Source: JAJPKK01 sp963702755 (GTDB lineage Bacteria; Pseudomonadota; Alphaproteobacteria; Rhizobiales; Xanthobacteraceae). From it: a stretch of DNA of 64,000 nucleotides. Every line of letters begins with the position of its first letter. The first letter of the stretch is position 1. The notes beneath the pieces were generated by a model that saw nothing but the letters and a program-made list of their open reading frames with translations, ran no database searches and was not told where the DNA came from. The position numbers and the translations under genes are program-made. The stretch covers positions 1 to 64,000 of the forward strand of contig CAVPDZ010000010.1 in assembly GCA_963702755.1 (NCBI GenBank). The letters are read 5' to 3'. Positions 1-9,930 of the stretch are shown here, piece after piece.

Positions 1-71
1 CCCAGGGGCGGAATCGAACCACCGACACCGTGATTTTCAGTCACGTGCTCTACCAACTGAGCTACCTGGGC
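1..71 (-). tRNA. tRNA-Phe (GAA), 3' end cut by the window edge
   Basis: Read on the minus strand this folds as a cloverleaf: the 5' acceptor strand GCCCAGG pairs with CCTGGG(C) at the window edge, there is a D arm with AGCTCAGTTGG, a 5-bp anticodon stem CGTGA/TCACG around the loop CTGAAAA, and a T arm with GGTTCGATTCC. The anticodon is GAA, so it reads phenylalanine codons. The last acceptor base, the discriminator and CCA lie outside the window. Confidence 0.95.
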
Positions 72-202
72 GCCGGCCTCGCGGGCGAGGCGGACAGCGG
101 CGGGGTTATAGTGGCTCAGGCCGGCGCTGTCCACATGACCGGGTCGATACGGTGGCGCCGCCTCCAGGAGCGGGCGCCGGTCGAGATTAAGCGCGCCTCC
201 CC

Positions 203-670
203 TCATTGCGGCGGCGTCGGGCGGGGCCTGATCTGGCCGGTCGCGCTGGCGACGGTGAGGAGGTTGCCGTCGCTGTCGAGAAGGCGCCCCTCCATGAAGG
301 CGATGGTGCGGCCTCTGCGCAGCAACGCGCCTTCGCCGGTGATGGTGCCGGGGCGGGCGGGGGCGATGAAGCTCGTCTTCATTTCGAGCGAGGGCACGAC
401 GAAGCCGTTTTCCAATGTGCACAGCGTCGCGAACGACATCGCGAGATCGAGCATCGCGGTGAGCATGCCGCCCTGGATCGATCCGATCAGGTTGCAGAAA
501 TCGCGTCGCGCGTCGAACGCGACCGTGAACCGCCCGCGCTGCGGATCGCAGCCGAGGGGACGCGCGCCGAGCAGGGCCGCGATCGGCAGTTCGGTGAACA
601 AGCGCTGTGCCCATTCGAGGGCAGCTGATTCGGCAACTGATTCGGAAGTGTGCACACTTTCCATAGTCAT
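203..670 (-). CDS. PaaI-family hotdog thioesterase
   Basis: Likely acyl-CoA thioesterase of the PaaI/HGG hotdog type, hydrolysing aromatic or other acyl-CoA esters in the cytoplasm. With the start at 670 it has 155 residues, normal for the family. The hallmark segment is seen as IQGGMLTAMLD (Q66-G67-G68 with D75), where Gln replaces the His of the textbook HGG motif, a common variant. ATG 670 is preferred over longer in-frame options because AAGAG lies about 8 bases upstream and the extra N-terminal residues look non-coding; ATG 664 is also possible. It stands alone and its substrate is unknown. Confidence 0.85.
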   Translation of the reverse strand: MTMESVHTSESVAESAALEWAQRLFTELPIAALLGARPLGCDPQRGRFTVAFDARRDFCNLIGSIQGGMLTAMLDLAMSFATLCTLENGFVVPSLEMKTSFIAPARPGTITGEGALLRRGRTIAFMEGRLLDSDGNLLTVASATGQIRPRPTPPQ

Positions 671-984
671 CGCATCGCTCTTGTGGAAGTCCTGGCGAAA
701 AGGTGCGCCCGAAAACCCCGGCTGTTCTTGCCCGCAGCGGTATCTGACAGCCGTAATCTGCCGATTCGTTGCAGTTTCATGATGCCGAAATAACACAAAT
801 GCGACGTCGTGCGCGCGGTACCCTCTGATACCGCAGCCTTGGCGCGAATATTGCTAAAGTTTTGAGCGTGGGCACCGCGCGTGCATGCGTCGGTGGAGTT
901 GGGGCCCCTCAGGGATTGCCGCAACCTGGCGCGGACGAGTTCCGCGTACCGCAAATGCGGCCAACACACGCGAGGAACGACGAC
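671..984. other. Intergenic region between divergent genes
   Basis: About 310 bases between the thioesterase (minus) and a small secreted protein (plus). No RNA gene, repeat or convincing open frame was seen. By position it should hold both promoters, but no clear -35/-10 pair was recognised. Confidence 0.4.
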
Positions 985-1342
985 ATGCGCATGATCATGC
1001 GTGGCTTGTTCATTGCTGCCATAACGTCCGTATCTTATGCCGCCCTGGCATTCGACAACGGCCAATACAACGAAGTGCCGGACAGCGTCCGATCACTGGT
1101 TCAAGAGCGTGCGCAGTCCGCACGGCGTGCCATGCTGCGATATCGCCGACGGTCATCGTACGTCTTATGACATCCGCAGCGACGGCTACTGGGTGCCGAT
1201 CGAAGGCGAGTGGCGTCCGGTGCCGCCGGAAGCGATCGTCTACAATGCGGGCAATCCGGTCGGTGAAGCTGTCGTGTGGTACGTCCGCCAGGGCTCCAAT
1301 GCGTTTTACATCCGGTGCTTCGTGCCGGGCGGCGGCGTGTAA
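985..1342 (+). CDS. Small secreted hypothetical protein, frameshifted near 1095
   Basis: The protein starts MRMIMRGLFIAAITS and has a signal peptide ending near ALAFDNG; the mature part is about 95 residues with two Cys in PCCD and one in RCFVPGGGV. GAGGAA sits 7 bases before ATG 985. The frame breaks after DSVRS: one extra base near 1095 is needed to read on into WFKSVRSPHGVPCCD, and the downstream frame then runs cleanly to the TAA at 1342. The continuous sense of the two halves argues for a single gene with an indel. Function is unknown; it looks like a small exported alphaproteobacterial protein. Confidence 0.65.
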
Positions 1343-1577
1343 AGGGGAAATCCGCGTTCAACCTGATGTGGCGGGCGCTGGTCCCGCCATCGGTGCTGAA
1401 CTGATTTAAGTCGGTGCGGAGCCCGCATCGGGGCTCGATTGAGAGGTTTGCGTTCCTGTGCCAGCGCGCTGCCGAACGGCAGGCGCACGAGACAGTGCCT
1501 GATCGACGCGCATTTCGCACGCGCCTCGGACAAGTCTCGTTTTGACTGACGTCAGCTCTTGAGTGACGGCAGCGCGC

Positions 1578-1829
1578 CTATCGCGCGCAATCGGGATCCC
1601 TCGACAATGGCCCGCTGATGAACGGATCGCGCTCGGTTGGGACGAAGAGGCCAGTGTCGAAGATCGGCCCGCAACTGCCGGCGCCGCCCGGCGGGGTGGT
1701 GATGGCGCGAACGGCCCCGGCACTCCGATCCAGCGGAAAGTCGCCTGGCGGCACGTCCGCGGAACAAGCCGACGCGACGCTCAAAGCCAGCGCGAAAGCA
1801 GATCCGCTCAGGGCGAGTGATGCTTTCAT
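1578..1829 (-). CDS. Small exported protein, possible lipoprotein
   Basis: An 83-residue protein. It has a clear signal peptide (MKASLALSGSAFALALS) followed by VASACSADVPP, so it is either cut by signal peptidase I after ASA or is a lipoprotein anchored at that Cys; the lipobox is weak. The mature part is rich in Pro, Gly and Asp with one more Cys near each end. A strong ribosome site, AAAGGAGG, lies about 6 bases before the ATG, which is the main reason to call it real. No family was recognised. Confidence 0.6.
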   Translation of the reverse strand: MKASLALSGSAFALALSVASACSADVPPGDFPLDRSAGAVRAITTPPGGAGSCGPIFDTGLFVPTERDPFISGPLSRDPDCAR

Positions 1830-2089
1830 GTGAGGCCTCCTTTGAAATCTATACTTTGCCTTCCGAAACGGGTTCGGAAGCTATTCGACAGCAACGGGCA
1901 CTACGAAGGTACGACGGTCAGCGTCGTCATTGCCGGCAGCGAGCCGACGCGCGGTCAAATGTGCAATGCAGCAAAGAAGATCAAGTCCATTTACATCAGA
2001 TTATTCGAAATTTTCGCTATTCATAAAATGTGATAACCGAAAGCTATACTTGTAACAATTATGTAGCATTACTCTGATATCGCACTGCG
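1830..2089. promoter_or_regulatory. AT-rich intergenic stretch
   Basis: About 260 bases, with the part from roughly 1970 to 2080 markedly richer in A and T than the rest of the window. It lies upstream of the small exported protein read leftwards and beyond the 3' end of the molybdenum subunit. It probably holds the promoter of the small gene. No specific operator or transcription-factor site was recognised. Confidence 0.35.
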
Positions 2090-4469
2090 TCATTTTTGCG
2101 GCGCGTTGCGCGCGGCTTCCCTGATGGCAGCCCACACCCGCGCCGGCGTGGCCGGCATGTCCAGGTGCTCGATGCCGTAGACCGAGAGCGCGTCAACGAT
2201 GGCGTTCATGATCACGGCGAGCGACGGCGTGATGCCGGCCTCGCCGCCGCCCTTGACCCGCAGCGGATTGCCTTTGGTCGGATCCTCCGCGAGCGCGACC
2301 GTGAAACTCGGCACCCAGTCGGCGCGCGGCATCCCGTAATCCATGAAGCTTGCGGTGAGAACTTGCCCTGAGTCCGGCTCCCATCGGAAACATTCGGACA
2401 GCGCCTGGCCGGCGCCTTGCACGATGCCGCCATGGACCTGGCCATGGAGGATCAGCGGATTGATCGGCTGCCCGCAATCGTCGACCGACGAATAGCGCTT
2501 GATCGCAATGAGCCCCGTCTGCGGGTCGAGTTCCACCTCGCACACCGCACATCCGGTCGGGTAGGCGGGGATGCGTCCGCTGAAGCTCGCTTCGCTGGTG
2601 AGCGGCGTGCGCAACTCCTGCGGCAATGCGGGGTCGGAGGCGATCGCGCGCGCGACGTCGTAGATATCGAGGCGCAGGTTGGAGCGCGGCGATTCGAAGA
2701 AGCCATCGTTGAAGTTCACGTCGTTCTCGCTGCAGCCCGCGAGCGCCGCGAAGATTTTGCGGGCTTGGGCGACGATCCGCCCCGAGGCCTCGACCAGGAG
2801 CGTGCCGGCGAGCCGCATCGAACGGTCCGAATGGGTGCCGCCGCCCGCCGGCACGATCTTGGTGTCGCCGGTGACAAGCTTGACCTCGTCGGGGGTCACT
2901 TGGAAGCGGTCGGCGAGCACTTGCGCGAACGTCGTCTCGTGCCCTTGCCCGCTCGATTGCGTGCCGGCGACCGCTTCGATGGCGTGGTCGGGATGCACCG
3001 TCACGCGCACATATTCATTGGGTTGCCCGACCGGGCGACTCGACGTAATTCGCAACGCCGATGCCGGCGAGCATGCCGCGCCGCTTCGCTTCGCGCCGCC
3101 GCGCCGGGAAGCCGTGCCAGTCGGCAAGCTTGACGGCGGCATCCATGTTGGCGCGGAAATTTCCGCTGTCGTAGATGAGACCGGTCGCCGATTCGTAGGG
3201 AAGCTTCGCGCGGGGAACGAGATTGCGCCGCCGCAGCGCCAGCCGATCCATGCCGAGGCGATGTGCGGCAATGTCGATCAGGCGCTCGAGCGCGAACGTC
3301 GCCTCGGGGCGACCGGCGCCGCGGAACGGGGCAGTCGGCACCGTATTGGTGAGTGCGCCGCGAATCGCGACTGTCGCGACCGGGAAATCATAGATGGTCG
3401 GCGTCACCCGATAGGCGTTGGAGAGCGGCACATACGTCACCGGATGGGCGCCGATGTTGCCGGTCATGGCGATGGCGAGCCCGAGAAATCGCCCGTCCGC
3501 CGCGAGCGCGAGCCGTGCCTCGGTGACGATGTCGCGGCCCTGGTAATCGGTGAGGAAGGCCTGGGTGCGGTCGCCGTTCCATTTCACCGGGCGGCCGACG
3601 CGCCGCGCCGCCCAGGTCACCATCACTTGCTCCGGATAGACGTTGCTCAAGAGCCCGAAGGCGCCGCCGACATCGTGGGTCCGGGCGCGAACCCGCTCGG
3701 GCGGCACGCCGAGGCCGGCCGCGATGGTCTGCTTGATGCGCACCGCGCCCTGGCTGCAGGTGATGATGGTGTAGACGTCCTCGTCTTTGTCATAGCTGCC
3801 GATCGCCGCGCGCGGCTCCATGTGAGCCGACGCCACGCGCTGATTGCGGAACGTCTGCGCAACGACGAGATCGGCGCCGGCGAAGGCCGCCGCGACCGCT
3901 GCGTCATCGCCGAACAAGGTCTCGACGCCAAGATTGCCGGGCAGTTCATCGTGGAGCTGCGGCGCGCCGGGCTTGAGCGCGGCCACCGCATCGGTGACCG
4001 CCGGCAATTCCTCGTAGTGAACGGCGACCAATTCGCTGGCGTCCTGGGCGATCGCGCGGCTTTCGGCCACCACCATCGCCACTGGCTCGCCGACGTAGCG
4101 CGCGCGGTCGGTCGCGAGCGGCAGATGCGGCTTTTCGAACGCAGTGCGGCGCCCCTCGCCGGTGAAGGACTTGATCTTCACGTCATGGGTCGAGGCCGGG
4201 TTTGCGATGTGGTTGACGCCACGCCCGCCGGACGCGGCGTAATCCGCTGCCGTGAAAACGGCGATCACGCCCGGCAGGCTGGTCGCAGGCGTCGCATCGA
4301 TCGATACGATTCGGGCGTGGGCGTGCGGCGAGCGCACGAACACCGCGTAGGCCTGTCCCTCGAGCGAGAAATCGTCGGTGTAGCGCCCGCGTCCCGCGAC
4401 GAGGCGCCGGTCCTCGAAGCGCGGCAGCGCCCGGCCGATATAAGGTTGGCGCCGCTCCGCCGTCGACAT
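2090..4469 (-). CDS. Form II CoxL-like molybdenum hydroxylase large subunit, frameshifted near 3031
   Basis: Molybdopterin cytosine-dinucleotide binding subunit of a xanthine dehydrogenase/CO dehydrogenase-type hydroxylase, about 793 residues once the frame is repaired. N-terminal aldehyde-oxidase a/b hammerhead domain, then Mo-binding domains. Visible motifs are DVGGAFG (usually GGGFG), the loop APFRGAGR, which matches the AYRGAGR signature of form II (not true CO dehydrogenase), and KGGGEAGITPS, which carries the catalytic Glu. The frame breaks at GAGTCGCCCGGT; dropping one G restores ESPVGQPNEY. No FeS or FAD subunit lies beside it, so it must borrow them or be inactive. The neighbouring Mo subunit is transcribed divergently. 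Confidence 0.85.
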
Positions 4470-4532
4470 ATCTACGCTCCACCATTTCGCCCCACGCGGT
4501 CGCCGTGCTTATACCAATCCGGGGCCGGGCTG

Positions 4533-4658
4533 GTAGCCCGGATCGAGCCAACGGGTCACGCCTCTGGCGGGCCCGATGACAGGCTCCGCGCAATCCGGGA
4601 CAAGCGTTTCAGCATGTGATAGCCCGTCCCGGATTGCGCTGCGCTCCATCCGGGCTAC
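4533..4658. repeat. Palindromic intergenic repeat, family A
   Basis: Begins GTAGCCCGGAT and ends with the inverse ATCCGGGCTAC, with an inner pair GCGCAATCCGGGA / TCCCGGATTGCGC. It fills the gap between the two divergent molybdenum subunit genes. The same ends recur at 7025-7115 and 45223-45310. It resembles the short REP/BIME-like palindromes common in Bradyrhizobium relatives. Confidence 0.8.
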
Positions 4659-4679
4659 ATGCGCGACAACGGACATCCA

Positions 4680-7122
4680 ATGATGAGCAGTTCAAGTGAA
4701 GCGGCCGCTCGGCACGCATTGCCGAGGGTCGAAGACGAGGCATTGTTGCGCGGCCGCGGCCGCTTTCTCGATGACGCGCCGCTGCCGGGCGAAGCGTATG
4801 GCGTCTTCGTGCGTTCGCCGCATGCCCACGCAAAAATCCGCGGGATCGATATCGCGGCGGCGCGGTCCGCCGACGGCGTCCTCGCGGTGCTCACCGCGGC
4901 CGAGATGAAAGCCGCCGGCATCGGCACGATCTATACGCATTTCCCGATGCCGGGTCGCAATGGTGCGGCGCTGATCAATCCGGTCCGGCCGCCGCTCGCA
5001 ACCGATCGTGTCATGCATGTTGGCGAACCGGTCGCGCTCGTGGTCGCGACCTCGACGGCGCTGGCACAGGATGCGGCCGACCGCGTCAGTGTCGATTACG
5101 AGGACCTCCCTGTCGTCACCGATGCGCGCGCCGCGGTGGCGCCGGGCGCGCCGCAGCTCTGGCCGCAGGCCCCCGGCAATCTCTCCATCGACTGGCAGGC
5201 CCCGGCCTCGCCCGACGGCGCCAATGAACGTGAGGTTGCCCGCATCATCGCCGAGGCGCCGCTCGTCGCCCGGGTGTCGCATCTCAATCAGCGGATTGCC
5301 GCGGTGGCGATGGAGCCGCGCGGCGCGACCGCGAGCTACGATGCCGCCGCCGAGCGCTATACGATGCGCGTGTGCACGCAAAGCGCCATCGTGCAGCGCG
5401 ACGCTCTCGCCGGCGTCATGGGCATCAAGCCGGACAAGCTGCGGGTCGTGACCGAGGACGTGGGCGGCGGCTTCGGCATGAAGTCGCCGGTCTATCCCGA
5501 ATACCCGGTGCTGCTCGTAGCCGCGAAAATGCTCGGGTCGCCCGGTGCACTGGATGGCGACGCGCGGGGAATCCTTCGTCAGCGACAATCAGGCCCGCGA
5601 CATGTTCGCCGATGGCGAACTCGCGCTCGATCGCAACGGCAAATTCCTGGCGCTGCGCCTCGACTGCGTCGTCAATCTCGGCGCTTACGTGGGCTTCGTC
5701 GGCATCCATCTTGCGACCAACAATTTTGCCCGCTGCTTGCCCGCCATGTACCGCATACCGGCGATCGACGTGCGCGTGCGCTGCGCCTTCTCCAACACCG
5801 TGCCGACCGCGCCTTATCGCGGTGCCGGCCGCCCGGAGGCGAATTATCTTCTGGAGCGATTGGTCGATGAGGCGGCGCGCATCAGCGGAATTGCGCCGCA
5901 TACGATCCGCAAACGCAACCTCATCCCGCCCTCGGCGATGCCGTACAAGACGCCGGTCGGCACCACCTACGACAGCGGCGACTTCCCGGCGGTGGTCGCC
6001 AAGGCATTCGCGATCGCGGGCTACGACGAGTTCGCCGCGCGCCGTCGCGAGGCGGCACGTCGCGGCAAACGGCGCGGAATCGGCATTTCCTGCTTTCTCG
6101 AACACGCCGGCGGCATGCCGACGGAAGGCGCCGGCATCTCCTTTCCCGGCGACGGCCGAATCGCGGTCGAGGTCGGCTCGCAATCGACCGGGCAGGCGCA
6201 TGCATCGGTGTTTCCGCGCCTCGTTGCGCGCGAACTCGGCATCGCGCCGGAGCACATCATGCTGCGGCAGGGCGACAGCTCGCTCGGCGTGACGAGTTCG
6301 TCATCAGTCGCGTCGCGTTCGACCATCACCGTCGGCACCGCGATCGTGCGCACCGTCGAGGCGGTGATCCGCAAGGGCCGCAGCCTCGCCTCCGATAAGC
6401 TCGAAGCCGCCGAAGACGACATCGTCTACGAGCGCGGCACCTTCACGGTCGCCGGCACCGACCGCCGGATCGGCCTCGTCGAACTTGCGACGGAGGCGAA
6501 GGAGCGCAAGCGCCGCGGCGAGATCGCCGAAGACCTCGACACCAAGCTCACGGTCGATACGCCGCAGACTTTTCCCAATGGCTGCCATATCGCCGAGGTC
6601 GAAATCGACCCGGACACCGGCGCGGTTTCGCTGATCAGCTATGTCGCGGTGGACGACTGCGGCAATGTGCTCGATCACATGATCGTCGAAGGCCAGGTGC
6701 ACGGCGCGATCGTGCAAGGCTTCGGCCAGGTGCTGATGGAGCGCCTTGTCTATGACGGCGGCGGCCAGCTCGTGACCGGCTCGTTCATGGACTACGCCAT
6801 GCCGCGCGCCGCCGATCTCCCGTCGTTCACGGCGGCCGAGCAGAGCGTGCCGGCGACCACCAACCCGCTTGGCGTCAAGGGTGTGGGCGAAGCCGGCACC
6901 ACCGGCGCGCTCGCGGCCATCATGAATGCGATCGCCAACGCGGTTCCCGCCGCCGCCCACCTCGACATGCCGGCGACCCCGGAGAAGGTCTGGGCCGCGT
7001 GTCGCGAAGGGATGATGAGAATCCGTAGCCCGGATGAGCGCAGCGATATCCGGGGACTGACGCTTCCAACGCGGGATGAGCTTGTCCCGGATGTCGCTGC
7101 GCTCATCCGGGCTACTTGCTAG
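4680..7122 (+). CDS. Second form II CoxL-like molybdenum hydroxylase large subunit, frameshifted near 5544
   Basis: Same family as the divergent neighbour, about 810 residues when repaired. Seen are DVGGGFGMKSP, the form II loop APYRGAGRPE and GVKGVGEAGTTG with the catalytic Glu. The break is at TCGCCCGGTGCAC: removing one G gives LGSPVHWMATRGES and an open frame to the end. ATG 4680 (or 4683) is chosen; ATG 4659 touches the repeat. The last roughly 35 residues (from RSPDERSDIRG) are translated from a repeat that runs over the 3' end, so the native C-terminus was probably near 7020. No small or medium subunits adjoin. The reaction is probably hydroxylation of an aldehyde or aromatic, substrate unknown. 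Confidence 0.85.
7025..7115. repeat. Palindromic repeat, family A, inside the 3' end of a coding frame
   Basis: GTAGCCCGGATGAGCGCAGC at the left is the inverse of GCTGCGCTCATCCGGGCTAC at the right. The element extends the upstream molybdenum subunit frame to a stop at 7122. It closely matches the element that interrupts the glycosyltransferase gene at 45223. Confidence 0.85.
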
Positions 7123-7189
7123 GCAACCGCGCAAGTGATGTTGTGTGAGCCGCGGAATTTGGCCACTATCGGATGGTGGATCGCCCCTG

Positions 7190-8848
7190 ATGTCCAGTCC
7201 GGTTACCCAGCTGCATAGCGTTGCGCCGCCCGCGGTGGCGGAGACGACGGCACGCCCGGCGATTCGCATTCGCAATCTCGTCAAGCGTTTCGGCGATCTC
7301 GTCGCGGTCGACAACGTGTCGCTCGACATCGGGCAGGGCGAGTTCTTCATGATCGTCGGGCCGTCCGGTTGCGGCAAGACGACGCTGCTGCGCATCCTCG
7401 CCGGCTTGGAGGACGCAACCTCGGGATCGATCGAGATCGATGTTCCGGCCGGCAGCGGTCGCCCGGAAAATTCCATGGTGTTCCAGGGCGACTCGATCCT
7501 TCCCTGGATGACGGTCTGGCAGAATGCCGCCTACGGACTGCGCATGCGCCACGTGCCCGCCAACGTCATCAAGGACGTCGTCTCGCATTATCTCGACCGC
7601 ACCGGCCTCACGCGGTTTGCGCAGTACTATCCGCACCAGCTGTCCGGCGGCATGCGCCAGCGCGTCGCGATTGCCCGCGCCTTCGCCAACGATCCGCAAA
7701 TCCTGTTGATGGACGAGCCGTTCTCGGCGCTCGACGCGCAGAACAAGCTGCTGCTGCAGGAAGAATTGCTGCGCATCTGGGAGGAGCACAAGAAGACGGT
7801 GGTGTTCATCACCCACAGCGTCGACGAGGCGGTGCTGCTCGGCGACCGCGTCATGGTGATGACGGCGCAGCCCGGCCGGCTCAAGCTGTTCGTCGGCGTT
7901 CCGCTGGCGCGGCCGCGCAACATCATGAACCTGCAGGGCGCGCCCGAATATGGCGAGCTGGTGCATCGCATCTGGGCGAGCCTGCGCGACGAGGTGACGC
8001 GCGCGCGGGAGATCGCGGAAGGATTGGAAAAGCCAGTCATGAGCGTCGAACAAGCGTCCGCCCAGCGTCCGCTCAGTCGCTCGGAGCCGCTGTCGCTGCG
8101 CACGCGCGACCGCATCCTCAGCATCGTTTCGCCGCTCGGGCTCCTTCTCGTCTGGGAGATTGCCGCACGATTCGGGTTCATCGACACCCGCTTCTTTCCG
8201 GCACCATCGAGCATTCTCGCGCAGCTCTGGCAGATGCTCATGTCGGGCGAACTCGTGACCCATACGCTCGTGAGCCTGCGGCGGCTGTTCTGGGGCACCT
8301 TGATCGGCGGCGTGCCGGCGCTCGTGCTCGGCGTCGTCATGGGCCTGCATCGCGTCACCCGCGCGCTGTTCGACCCGCTGATCGCCGCGACCTATCCGAT
8401 TCCGAAGAGCTCGATCCTGCCGCTCGCACTGTTGATCTTTGGGCTCGGCGAGGGTTCGAAGATCTTCATGGTGGCGATCGGCGTGTTCTTTCCGGTCGCC
8501 ATCAACGCCACCACCGGCGTGCTGGAGATCAACAAGATCTATATCGACGTCGGCCGCAACTACAAAGCCAGTCGCTGGAACATGTTCTGGACCATCGCGT
8601 TGCCGGGCGCGCTGCCGGTGATCATGACCGGCTTCAAGCTCGGCATCGGCATCGGCCTCATCCTGATCGCGGTCGCCGAAATGGTCGGCGCCAAGAGCGG
8701 GCTCGGCTACCTGATCTGGAGCGCGTGGGAGACGTTCTCCGTCGAGCAGATGTATGTCGGCTTGTTCATGATCGCGCTGATCGGGTTTATCCTCACGCTC
8801 GCGCTCAACGAGCTTGAGCGCTTCATCATTCCGTGGAAATCAACTTGA
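7190..8848 (+). CDS. NitT/TauT-type ABC transporter, ATPase and permease fused in one frame
   Basis: Imports a nitrate/sulfonate/taurine-like or aromatic acid substrate at the inner membrane. Numbered from ATG 7190 (552 residues): ATPase domain with Walker A GPSGCGKTT (57-65), signature LSGGMRQR (151-158), Walker B ILLMDEP (171-177) and H-loop FITHS; then from Met284 a complete BPD permease of about 269 residues with the EAA-like segment around RNYKASRWNMFWTIALPGA. Each half has the full length of its usual separate protein and the join falls exactly at a Met (ATG 8039) behind a purine-rich stretch. It may therefore be a true fusion or two genes whose stop was lost. No binding protein adjoins; one lies at 24222-25253. 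Confidence 0.88.
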   Translation: MSSPVTQLHSVAPPAVAETTARPAIRIRNLVKRFGDLVAVDNVSLDIGQGEFFMIVGPSGCGKTTLLRILAGLEDATSGSIEIDVPAGSGRPENSMVFQGDSILPWMTVWQNAAYGLRMRHVPANVIKDVVSHYLDRTGLTRFAQYYPHQLSGGMRQRVAIARAFANDPQILLMDEPFSALDAQNKLLLQEELLRIWEEHKKTVVFITHSVDEAVLLGDRVMVMTAQPGRLKLFVGVPLARPRNIMNLQGAPEYGELVHRIWASLRDEVTRAREIAEGLEKPVMSVEQASAQRPLSRSEPLSLRTRDRILSIVSPLGLLLVWEIAARFGFIDTRFFPAPSSILAQLWQMLMSGELVTHTLVSLRRLFWGTLIGGVPALVLGVVMGLHRVTRALFDPLIAATYPIPKSSILPLALLIFGLGEGSKIFMVAIGVFFPVAINATTGVLEINKIYIDVGRNYKASRWNMFWTIALPGALPVIMTGFKLGIGIGLILIAVAEMVGAKSGLGYLIWSAWETFSVEQMYVGLFMIALIGFILTLALNELERFIIPWKST

Positions 8849-8879
8849 GTTTGGCGATGTCTCGGGCCGAGGAACGATC

Positions 8880-9698
8880 ATGCCGCTGATCGCGCAGACG
8901 ATCGATGAGGCGCTGGCGCCGATCGGCGACGGCATCATGCTGGCGGTGCCGCGCGAAGTTGCGGGCGTGCCGATGGAAGCGACGCGCGCGCTGATCCGGC
9001 GCGGCGTGCGCAACCTGCATCTCGTGACGCTGCCGACCTCGAGCTTGCAGGCCGACCTCCTGATCGGGGCCGGTGCCGTTGCGGTGCTGGAGACGTCGGC
9101 CGTGAGCCTCGGCGAATTCGGAGCGGCGCCGCGCTTCACCGCCGCAATGACCGGCGGCACCATCCGCATATTGGAGGCGACTTGTCCGGCGCTGCATGCC
9201 GCGTTCCAGGCGGCGGAGAAGGGCGTGCCGTTCATGCCGCTGCGCGGCATTCTCGGCTCTGACGTGCTCAACTGCCGACCGGACTGGCGCGTGATCGACA
9301 ATCCGTTCGGCAATGACGATCCGATCGTGCTTTTGCCGGCGCTCAATCCCGATGTCGCGCTGCTGCACGCGCCGATGGCGGACCGCGCCGGCAACGTCTG
9401 GATCGGGCGCCAGCGCGAGCTCGCGACCATGGCGCACGCGGCGAAGAAGACCGTGGTCACCGTCGAGAAGATGGTGGACGGCAACCTGCTCGACGATCCG
9501 CTGTATGCGGCGGGTACGTTGCCGGGCTTCTACGTGGACGCTGTCGCCGTTGCGGAAAACGGCTGCTGGCCGCTCGGGCTTCCCGATCACTATGGCGCCG
9601 ATCTCGGCCACCTTGCGGAATACGCCCGCCTCGCCGCGACGGCCGAGGGCTTCGCGCAGTACCTGGATCAATATGTCTATCAGCGGCTAGCGGCATGA
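8880..9698 (+). CDS. CoA transferase subunit A
   Basis: Alpha subunit of a family I (glutaconate/3-oxoacid type) CoA transferase, 272 residues, cytoplasmic, moving CoA from an acyl-CoA to a free acid. The N-terminal half shows the usual VPMEATRALIRRGVRNLHLVT segment and the glycine-rich LIGAGAVAVLETS. GAGGA lies about 6 bases before ATG 8880, and the gene starts 31 bases after the ABC gene, suggesting one transcript. Subunit B follows after a palindromic repeat. The exact substrate pair is unknown. Confidence 0.85.
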   Translation: MPLIAQTIDEALAPIGDGIMLAVPREVAGVPMEATRALIRRGVRNLHLVTLPTSSLQADLLIGAGAVAVLETSAVSLGEFGAAPRFTAAMTGGTIRILEATCPALHAAFQAAEKGVPFMPLRGILGSDVLNCRPDWRVIDNPFGNDDPIVLLPALNPDVALLHAPMADRAGNVWIGRQRELATMAHAAKKTVVTVEKMVDGNLLDDPLYAAGTLPGFYVDAVAVAENGCWPLGLPDHYGADLGHLAEYARLAATAEGFAQYLDQYVYQRLAA

Positions 9699-9701
9699 TC
9701 T

Positions 9702-9813
9702 CTTTCCCCTCCCCCGCTTGCGGGGGAGGGCTAGGGAGGGGGCTCATTCCACGGCACGAACTTGCGGACAGGCCCCCTCCCTGACCCTCCCCCGCAAGCG
9801 GGGGAGGGGAAAT
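9702..9813. repeat. Palindromic repeat, family C
   Basis: Two inverted hairpins CCCTCCCCCGC-TTGC-GGGGGAGGG face each other, joined by a spacer, giving a nested palindrome. It separates CoA transferase subunits A and B. A near copy lies at 15204-15320. Confidence 0.8.
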
Positions 9814-9930
9814 AGTGCCAGCGATCCGCAACGACACTTCGTCGGCCGATAGCGACGATCGAGCAGGATACTGCAAAACTCGTCTGCAGCAAATCCCAAA
9901 CCAGTCCGAGACGAAGAACTCCTCGCCGAC

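Noticed and set aside
1..71. tRNA-Phe as a possible integration site of a genomic island
   Set aside because: No integrase, no direct repeat of the tRNA 3' end and no mobile genes were seen. The 3' end lies outside the window anyway.
2679..4619. A 646-residue plus-strand frame opposite the first Mo subunit
   Set aside because: Antisense shadow of a GC-rich gene: Arg/Gly/His-rich, no domain, while the minus strand encodes a clear molybdenum hydroxylase.
9702..9813. Repeated hairpins as a possible CRISPR array
   Set aside because: The units are inverted, not direct, and there are no regular unique spacers or cas genes. They fit short dispersed palindromic repeats.
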